Positions 7,222 through 12,043 of a stretch of 12,043 nt of DNA are shown here, piece after piece (positions within the stretch are counted from its first letter, which is position 1; each line of letters starts with the position of its first letter). The DNA is from CAZMFZ01 sp964565665 (lineage in GTDB: Bacteria > Bacteroidota > Bacteroidia > Cytophagales > UBA9547): assembly GCA_964565665.1 (NCBI GenBank), contig CAZMFZ010000112.1, positions 1-12,043 on the forward strand. Reading direction: 5' to 3'. A program made the position numbers and the translations under genes. The notes below the pieces were generated by a model. That model was not told the origin of the DNA and did not search any database. It saw only the letters and a list, made by a program, of their open reading frames with translations.

Positions 7222-8469
7222 CTATATAAAATTGAGGTATTTTAAAATCTTTTCTGTAGCCCCCACATTAGCTTCTACATAACTTTTGGTAATCTCTTTG
7301 CACTGATTTGCATACATTTCATCGCTGGCTATTTGCTTGAAAATGGTGTCAAATTCTTTGGTTGAATTGATTGAAAATGCCCCACCTTGAGTCACTAAAT
7401 CGATAGCCTCAGGAAATTTACTGTAATTAGATCCAAAGAATATTGGCATTCCAAATGTGGCAGCTTCTAATATATTATGAAGCCCTTTGCCAAAGGCTCC
7501 ACCTATGTAAGCGAAATTTGCATAAGCGTAAATAGATGAAAGCATTCCTACATTGTCTATTATCAGCACATCGTACAGCGACATATCTTTATTTTCAAGT
7601 TGAGAATACAATATGCTTGGCCTTTGCAGCATTTCTTGAATTTTCTTAATGGTTTGATGTGTGATTTCATGTGGCGCAATAATAATTTTAATATTGCCTA
7701 TTTGGCTTTTATTGAGGTAAAAATCATTGATACTTGGCATAAGCACCTCAATATCAGCATTCCAACTGCTACCAATTACAAATAATTTATTATCTTTTTT
7801 AAAGCGTTTTATCAATGGCAAATCTTTTTTTGATTGCGTAATAGCATTTACCCTGTCGAAACGAGTATCGCCCACTATTTCTGAAGCAATACCTATAGAT
7901 GTGAGCAAATTTGCAGAAGCTGCATTCTGCACAAAAAAGCCATCGATCAACTTTAAAATGTGTCTAGAAAAAGTGCCATGAGATTTGAAAAAAAGTTGAT
8001 TTTCTCTAAAAACAGATGATACCGAATAAATAGGAATGTTTGCAGCTTTTAAAGCAGAAAGGTGATGATACCAAAATTCATACTTGATGATAAAAGCCAT
8101 TTTTGGCTTACAAATGGCTATAAATCGCTTCGCATTGGCCGCTGTATCTAAGGGTAGATAGCAGATAAAATCAGCCATTTCATAGTGTTTGCGAATCTCA
8201 TACCCTGAAGGCGAAAAAAAAGTGAGCAATATTTTATGGCTTGCGTCTAGTGATTTTAGTTTCTCAATCAAAGGCCTACCTTGCTCAAATTCACCTAAAG
8301 AAGCACAATGCACCCAAATATAGGTTTCATTTGTTTCGCCAAACTTTTCTTCTAATCTATCAAACAAATTTTTTCTACCATCTACCCATAATTTTGCTTT
8401 TTTACTAAATAATGCCGCAAATGCAATCAATATGCGATAAAATAGTATTCCTGTATTATATATAAACAT
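7222..8469 (-). CDS. kdtA: 3-deoxy-D-manno-octulosonic acid transferase (Kdo transferase)
   Basis: KdtA (WaaA) transfers Kdo from CMP-Kdo to lipid A precursor at the cytoplasmic face of the inner membrane, starting the LPS core. The 415-residue protein is of usual length. An N-terminal hydrophobic segment (about 5-20) is the membrane anchor. The first Rossmann domain has HCASLGEFEQGRPLIE, with Glu60 at the catalytic-base position, and IIKYEFWYHHL (127-137). The GT-B C-terminal half has GDTRFDRV (200-207), GSSW (233-236), IIAPHE (263-268) and the donor-binding GGAFGKGLHNILEAA (323-337). The start is ATG at 8469. It is the first gene of a likely two-gene unit with rsgA. It implies a Gram-negative outer membrane with Kdo-containing LPS. 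Whether it adds one or two Kdo units cannot be told from sequence. Confidence 0.96.
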   Translation of the reverse strand: MFIYNTGILFYRILIAFAALFSKKAKLWVDGRKNLFDRLEEKFGETNETYIWVHCASLGEFEQGRPLIEKLKSLDASHKILLTFFSPSGYEIRKHYEMADFICYLPLDTAANAKRFIAICKPKMAFIIKYEFWYHHLSALKAANIPIYSVSSVFRENQLFFKSHGTFSRHILKLIDGFFVQNAASANLLTSIGIASEIVGDTRFDRVNAITQSKKDLPLIKRFKKDNKLFVIGSSWNADIEVLMPSINDFYLNKSQIGNIKIIIAPHEITHQTIKKIQEMLQRPSILYSQLENKDMSLYDVLIIDNVGMLSSIYAYANFAYIGGAFGKGLHNILEAATFGMPIFFGSNYSKFPEAIDLVTQGGAFSINSTKEFDTIFKQIASDEMYANQCKEITKSYVEANVGATEKILKYLNFI

Positions 8470-8588
8470 GGGTTATGCAAAGATTAAATACCAGATAATC
8501 AATTGATTTGAAATGCTGATAATAAAGAATGGTGTGATGCTTATTTTTTTATTACACAGTAACTAACCTTACTTACCAACTGTGCGAG

Positions 8589-8596
8589 CAAAAATA
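8589..8596 (-). promoter_or_regulatory. Putative -7 box upstream of kdtA
   Basis: On the minus strand TATTTTTG is an exact TAnnTTTG match, 119 nt before the kdtA ATG. No clear TTTG is found 19-23 nt further upstream. A CACAGT/ACTGTG inverted repeat (8555-8560, 8579-8584) would lie in the early transcript. Tentative. Confidence 0.25.
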
Positions 8597-8650
8597 CGTT
8601 TTAGTTTCTAAAAGCGGAAAATAATCAATTTACTATTTTCCTTTTGCACC

Positions 8651-8890
8651 ATGAAAAATCCTTACAGAATACTATTTTTAAGTATAATGATTCCATTTTT
8701 TTCTTGTTCTTCCACTAAAACAACCAAAGTTAACATAGAAGTAGGAGTAAATGACTACACAAAATCTAAAATTTTAAACAATACACCTTTGGGTCCAGCT
8801 ACCAAAACCAAGGGCTTAGACACTGGCGTACAACCCCACCACGCTGCTGGTACAAATCCGCAACACCATATCAACAAAAAACACCATTAG
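8651..8890 (+). CDS. Small lipoprotein with histidine-rich C-terminus
   Basis: This 79-residue protein has a lipoprotein signal peptide: charged start MKNPYR, a hydrophobic stretch, and a lipobox-like PFFSC with Cys19 as the lipidated residue. The mature part is about 61 residues, hydrophilic and without a fold I recognise. Its last 18 residues (from PHHAAG to the end) hold three His-His pairs, which could bind a transition metal. The ATG at 8651 follows TTTTGCACC, similar to the TTTTGCAGC before tgt, so the mRNA may have almost no leader. The next gene on the strand, also a lipoprotein, has its own promoter 31 nt after this stop. I do not recognise the family; small lineage-specific lipoproteins of this sort are common in Bacteroidota. 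The signal peptide and intact frame make it a likely real gene. Confidence 0.72.
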   Translation: MKNPYRILFLSIMIPFFSCSSTKTTKVNIEVGVNDYTKSKILNNTPLGPATKTKGLDTGVQPHHAAGTNPQHHINKKHH

Positions 8891-8920
8891 ATTGGAGAAT
8901 TCTATTTGCTAAAATAATAT

Positions 8921-8953
8921 TTTGAAGCAAATAGTGTTGATTGTATATTTTTG
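8921..8953 (+). promoter_or_regulatory. Bacteroidota-type promoter of the DUF4296 lipoprotein gene
   Basis: TTTG (8921-8924), a 21-nt spacer and TATTTTTG (8946-8953, exact TAnnTTTG), followed by CAGC. The 19-nt gap to the TTG start at 8973 implies a leader of about 13-15 nt. The TTTTGCAG string recurs in the tRNA promoter at 10098-10104. Confidence 0.6.
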
Positions 8954-8972
8954 CAGCTTAATTATTTTAGTT

Positions 8973-9314
8973 TTGAAAAATCGCCTATTGGTTTCGTTTC
9001 TAGTTGCTGCAAGTCTATTATCCTGCTCAGATTCCGTACCCAACGGCATTTTGGAAAAAAAACAAATGGTAACTGTTTTAATAAATATTCACTTGGCAGA
9101 AGCTAAGGCCAACAATTCATTTTTGAATTCCGATACTTTAAAAATTTTTTATCAAAGCTTAGAAGACACTTTATTTATTCGCTACAACACCGATAAAAAT
9201 ACTTTTGAGAAAAGCTTTCAATATTATATGGGAACCCCATCGGTAATGGAAAAAATATACGCACAAGTAGTAGATAGCCTAAGCCTTAGAGAAGCTATTA
9301 AGAATATAGATTGA
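8973..9314 (+). CDS. DUF4296-family lipoprotein
   Basis: From the TTG at 8973 the 113-residue product begins MKNRLLVSFLVAASLLSC, a compact lipoprotein signal peptide with lipobox LLSC and lipidated Cys18. The frame is open further upstream to a TTG at 8922, but that codon overlaps the -33 box of a good promoter and would bury the lipobox deep in the protein, so 8973 is chosen. The mature part resembles the DUF4296 domain: EKKQMVTVLINIHLAEA, then a middle helix, then FEKSFQYYMGTPSVMEKIYA near the end. The domain is found mainly in Bacteroidota and has no established role. The product is probably anchored to the outer or inner membrane facing the periplasm. Its stop is one base from the end of the convergent TPR/SH3b gene. 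Confidence 0.85.
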   Translation: MKNRLLVSFLVAASLLSCSDSVPNGILEKKQMVTVLINIHLAEAKANNSFLNSDTLKIFYQSLEDTLFIRYNTDKNTFEKSFQYYMGTPSVMEKIYAQVVDSLSLREAIKNID

Positions 9315-9315
9315 T

Positions 9316-10077
9316 TCAAAGATATGAGCTTTTGTTTAAAGCTGATTTGCGAACATACCCTTTTTTGTCGCCAACCCTTATTCTAAACCAAATATCTTTT
9401 TTAGCCAACACGGAAACACGCGTTCCCTTTGCCAAATTTCCAAGTAGTTTCGAACCCGCAGCCGGACTGCTCATAATAAGTGCAGTGTTGGCAATACACA
9501 CATTTTTGGGCGGATTGATATAATTCTCGCCAAAATTCACAATATAAAACATCAACAAAAGAAAAAATATATAAATGAGTGGGCTAGAGTTCGAAATTCC
9601 TTTAATAAAAATTTTGTTGGTAACCACAGCTAAAAAGTATATGAAAACAAAGCCCAGCAACCCAAATAATATTTCATCGTGGTAATTGCGGTAGAGGTTG
9701 GCAAAAAACTCAAGGTCAGAATAGTTGTAGCCTTCTAATTTCTCTTTTTCGGCAATTTCACGCATTTTATTAAATACTTTTTTATCAGGGTAGCTTTCAT
9801 AAAATAAATTTAGATAATAAAGAGCATCGGTATTTTCGGCCAAGGCCTCTTTAATAAACGCCATTTTGAGTAGGCTTTGAGGTGTATATTTTTGAGAAGC
9901 TATATATAAGTCTTCGTATATTTTAAATGATTCTGTATATTTTTTCTTGATAAAAAGCTGGTCGGCTTGGTTTAATTTATTTTCTGGGCTGTTTTGTGCT
10001 ATTGAAGTGCCGGTCATTAAAACAAGTAAAATGAGAATATAAAAATAAGTGAATATTTTCTTCGTAATCTTTTGCAT
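9316..10077 (-). CDS. TPR, two-helix membrane and SH3b domain protein (BatE-like architecture)
   Basis: This is a 253-residue exported membrane protein. Residues 1-27 form a signal peptide with probable cleavage after SIA. Residues 34-110 hold TPR-like helix pairs (ADQLFIKKKYTESFKIYEDL, then AFIKEALAENTDALYYLNLF). Two membrane helices follow (about 136-154 and 166-183), then an SH3b domain (about 192-248) with GTRVSVLAKKDIWFRIRV and KKGYVRKSAL. SH3b domains often bind peptidoglycan or periplasmic partners. The order TPR, two helices, SH3b is that of BatE proteins of the Bacteroidota Bat (aerotolerance) cluster, but no other bat gene or MoxR ATPase lies nearby, so this may be a stand-alone relative. 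If the signal peptide is cleaved, the TPR and SH3b parts both face the periplasm. The start is ATG at 10077; the first codons overlap the -33 box of the opposite-strand tRNA promoter. Confidence 0.85.
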   Translation of the reverse strand: MQKITKKIFTYFYILILLVLMTGTSIAQNSPENKLNQADQLFIKKKYTESFKIYEDLYIASQKYTPQSLLKMAFIKEALAENTDALYYLNLFYESYPDKKVFNKMREIAEKEKLEGYNYSDLEFFANLYRNYHDEILFGLLGFVFIYFLAVVTNKIFIKGISNSSPLIYIFFLLLMFYIVNFGENYINPPKNVCIANTALIMSSPAAGSKLLGNLAKGTRVSVLAKKDIWFRIRVGDKKGYVRKSALNKSSYL

Positions 10078-10101
10078 ATTGAAAGTAGACCATTAGTTTT
10101 G
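10071..10101 (+). promoter_or_regulatory. Promoter of tRNA-Lys
   Basis: TTTG (10071-10074), a 19-nt spacer and TAGTTTTG (10094-10101, exact TAnnTTTG) followed by CAG. Transcription would start near 10106, giving a 5' leader of about 55 nt before the tRNA. In that leader AGTCCC (10103-10108) can pair with GGGGCT (10119-10124). The -33 box overlaps the first codons of the gene on the other strand. Confidence 0.65.
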
Positions 10102-10160
10102 CAGTCCCAAATTTAAATGGGGCTTGTTTAACAGCCAAGCATTTCCAATAATAAAAATAA

Positions 10161-10233
10161 GATTCCGTAGCTCAGCCGGTAGAGCACATCACTTTTAATG
10201 ATGGGGTCCTGGGTTCGAATCTCAGCGGGATCA
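10161..10233 (+). tRNA. tRNA-Lys (anticodon UUU)
   Basis: A full 73-nt cloverleaf can be drawn by hand. The acceptor stem is GATTCCG/CGGGATC (one U-G pair) with discriminator A. The D arm is GCTC/GAGC with loop AGCCGGTA. The anticodon stem is CATCA/TGATG with loop CTTTTAA, so positions 34-36 are TTT. The variable loop is GGGTC. The T arm is CTGGG/CTCAG with loop TTCGAAT. CCA is not encoded (ACTT follows), as is common in this phylum. It reads lysine codons AAA and AAG. It is a single-gene unit flanked by its own promoter and terminator. Confidence 0.97.
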
Positions 10234-10270
10234 CTTAAGTAGATGATTAAAAATCAGTTACAAGTTTTAC

Positions 10271-10304
10271 AGCCATTGAACACTTCTTCAATGGCTCTTT
10301 TTTT
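10271..10304 (+). terminator. Rho-independent terminator after tRNA-Lys
   Basis: A perfect 10-bp stem, AGCCATTGAA (10271-10280) and TTCAATGGCT (10287-10296), with a 6-nt loop CACTTC, is followed by C and seven T (10298-10304). It ends the tRNA transcript 38 nt after the tRNA. Confidence 0.93.
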
Positions 10305-10640
10305 GCCCGTATACAAACAAATACATTCCATACCAATTCTTATATATTTACACATTATAGAACAGTGAAAATGAATTGTATTAATTAACATAGGTTTTTC
10401 GGCTACATTAGTATCTAATAAATAAAAATACAAATAGCTATGGCTTTAAAAGGGGATAATACCATTACTTTTATACCCAATCAAATTCATTAAATTTCTT
10501 TCATAACATAATTAACATTTGTAATAAAATCATTTTTTCAATTGGAGTTACTTCAGTTATAAATTGTCTAATATTTTTTTCTTTAGAATAATTGTGTAAT
10601 TTTAAATTTAATAACATACCTTACCTACTCTAACCACACT
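10305..10640 (+). other. AT-rich intergenic region without a recognised gene
   Basis: These 336 bases separate the tRNA terminator from the NTT gene. They are very AT-rich, with stops in all frames. The longest start-to-stop reading I noticed is 17 codons at 10441, which has no support. I found no exact TAnnTTTG box on the plus strand, so the promoter of the NTT gene, expected here, was not located. Confidence 0.6.
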
Positions 10641-12043
10641 ATGAATTCCTTTATTAAAAGAGTTCTAGAAATAGACGATACCGAAATTACTGCGGTAGTT
10701 TTGCTGCTTGCTAACTCCTTTTTTATAGGTGTGTTTATTGTAAGCTACGATGTAGCTGCCAGCACTATTTTTCTTAATACTTTTGGAAATGAATACCTAA
10801 CCCGTGTGCCTATATTCTCTGGTGCCTTAGGCATGGTTTCAACCTCAATTTTCGCCTATTTTCAGCGAAAAATACCCTTTACAAGGCTTACATTATATTC
10901 TTTTGGCATCATTACTATTGTAGTAGCAGCTTTATTTGTAGGCTTGGCATTATACGAAATCAGATCTTTGCGTTTTGTGGCTTATTTAATGTTAGGGCCA
11001 ATAAATACCATTTTTATTCTCTGTTTTTACGGTACAGTATCCCGTTCGTTCTCGCTCAAAAGAGAGCGACACATGACAGGGACTGTAGATCAGGGGCAAA
11101 TGCTCGCCACCGCATTGGCTTACTTCACTATTCCTTTTGTATCGGGCATTGTGGCCGACATTACCAAGTTTTTTATCGTGAGCATCATCAGTGGGTCGTT
11201 AGCCTTTTTATTTATGCTTATTTTCATAATAAAATACGGCAGGAATGCACAAAGAGAACGCAGAAGCACCCACAACGAAGTGGCTCACAATAAAGAATTA
11301 GTTGCTAATCCTTATGTGCGAATGTTAGCGATGGTGTTTTTCGGCTCTGTACTGGCTACCATATTTTTGGAATATTCATTCCTTTCTGTAACTGTAGAAA
11401 AGTATAAAGACGAAGATTCGCTAGCCAGCTTCTTGGGAATTTATGGGGGATTGGTTACGGTTTTTTCCGTAATTCTTCAAACTTTCGTAGCCGATAGGGT
11501 AATCAAAATGTACGGAATGAAGATTTCATTGATTTTGATACCTTCTATATTAGGAATGTTTGCCATTTTGGCCTCATTCATAGGCACTGTGTTCGGCTAT
11601 TCTGCAAACGATTCCAGTTTTATACTCTTTTTCTTATTTATGGCAATGAGTAAATTGTTTTTGCAATCGCTCAAAGAGGCTTTTGAAGACCCAGTAGTGA
11701 AAAACCTTTTTATTCCGCTCGATTCTAAAAAACGATACGATATACAAACCAAAATTGAAGGCTTTTTTAAGGAATTTTCAGGGTTTATTTCAGGTACGTT
11801 GCTCACAATCGTTGGCTACCTCAGTTTTGTAAATCTTATATTCTACTCTTATTTCCTTGTGGCAATATGTGCGTTCTATTTTTATATTGTAGTAAGGCTT
11901 TTTGTAGAATACCGAAAAAACCTCACCAATGCGCTTCTCAAACAACAAGCACAAGCTTCTGAAGTCGATAAAAAAGAGTATGAAGTAACAGATGTATTTA
12001 TAAAAGAATTAGAAACAGGCAACACCAATACGGTAATCTATAC
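10641..12043 (+). CDS. NTT-type (ATP/ADP translocase-like) transporter with probable C-terminal HEAT region, 3'-truncated
   Basis: I translated this from the ATG at 10641; 467 codons lie in the window with no stop. About twelve hydrophobic helices fill residues 14-435. The segment KEAFEDPVVKNLFIPLDSKK, with IPLD at 358-361, followed by a Lys-containing helix and a glycine-rich segment (SGFISG), resembles the conserved EMAYIPLD region of NTT nucleotide transporters, which exchange ATP/ADP or import nucleotides. After the last helix a charged linker leads into EVTDVFIKELETGNTNTVIY, which looks like the start of a HEAT-type helix pair. NTT domains fused to HEAT repeats are known in free-living Bacteroidota, unlike the plain NTTs of intracellular parasites. 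Substrate and physiological role are unknown here. A general MFS transporter is the alternative. The N-terminus is exposed to the cytoplasm in related proteins. No partner gene is visible. Confidence 0.8.
   Translation, partial: MNSFIKRVLEIDDTEITAVVLLLANSFFIGVFIVSYDVAASTIFLNTFGNEYLTRVPIFSGALGMVSTSIFAYFQRKIPFTRLTLYSFGIITIVVAALFVGLALYEIRSLRFVAYLMLGPINTIFILCFYGTVSRSFSLKRERHMTGTVDQGQMLATALAYFTIPFVSGIVADITKFFIVSIISGSLAFLFMLIFIIKYGRNAQRERRSTHNEVAHNKELVANPYVRMLAMVFFGSVLATIFLEYSFLSVTVEKYKDEDSLASFLGIYGGLVTVFSVILQTFVADRVIKMYGMKISLILIPSILGMFAILASFIGTVFGYSANDSSFILFFLFMAMSKLFLQSLKEAFEDPVVKNLFIPLDSKKRYDIQTKIEGFFKEFSGFISGTLLTIVGYLSFVNLIFYSYFLVAICAFYFYIVVRLFVEYRKNLTNALLKQQAQASEVDKKEYEVTDVFIKELETGNTNTVIY

Noticed and set aside
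8555..8584. Inverted repeat CACAGT/ACTGTG with an 18-nt gap between kdtA and the small lipoprotein
   Set aside because: The stem is only 6 bp with a large loop and no T-run; too weak to call an operator or terminator.
10103..10124. Leader hairpin before tRNA-Lys as a riboswitch or attenuator
   Set aside because: The 6-bp AGTCCC/GGGGCT pairing is short and lacks a T-tract or a known T-box or aptamer motif; it may only aid processing.
10441..10494. 17-codon reading frame beginning MALKGDNT
   Set aside because: Too short, with no recognisable similarity, promoter or signal; expected by chance.
10161..10640. tRNA-Lys 3' end as an integration site for a mobile element
   Set aside because: No integrase, no repeat of the tRNA 3' end and no foreign gene follow within the window; a normal terminator and AT-rich spacer are present.

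Overview
The window looks like chromosomal DNA of a member of the Bacteroidota, probably an environmental Cytophagales- or Chitinophagales-like lineage. The base composition is AT-rich. Genes lack clear Shine-Dalgarno sequences, and several have the Bacteroidota promoter pair (TTTG near -33, TAnnTTTG near -7). The lipoproteins, the TPR/SH3b protein and the DUF4296 protein are of types typical of that phylum. The assignment rests on recognised protein families and motifs, not on a database search.

Layout. 1-1327 (minus) is most of leuC, cut by the left edge. 1474-3207 (plus) is a six-helix membrane PAS histidine kinase with no adjacent response regulator. 3249-4379 (plus) is tgt. 4391-5755 (minus), convergent with tgt, is a secreted protein built from parts of a LacZ-type family 2 glycoside hydrolase from which almost the whole catalytic barrel is missing. 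5863-6255 (plus) holds the decayed remains of a MNT nucleotidyltransferase/HEPN toxin-antitoxin pair. 6257-8469 (minus) carries rsgA and, upstream of it, kdtA/waaA, probably co-transcribed. 8651-9314 (plus) encodes two small lipoproteins, one with a histidine-rich tail and one of the DUF4296 family. 9316-10077 (minus) is a TPR/two-helix/SH3b protein with BatE-like architecture. 10161-10233 is tRNA-Lys(UUU), with a well-formed promoter before it and a strong intrinsic terminator after it. 10641 to the right edge (plus) is an NTT-type (ATP/ADP translocase-like) transporter that appears to continue into a HEAT-repeat region.

Most genes are housekeeping: leucine synthesis, queuosine tRNA modification, 30S ribosome maturation, lipid A-Kdo assembly and a tRNA. 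They do not form one pathway. The unusual content is the barrel-less GH2 derivative, the toxin-antitoxin relic with a 23-nt insertion resembling a sequence 400 nt upstream, the NTT-HEAT type transporter, a Tgt lacking the three zinc-binding cysteines, and two genes whose ATG sits at the expected transcription start of a -7-like motif. I found no CRISPR array, intact mobile element or phage gene, and no convincing multi-gene new system.
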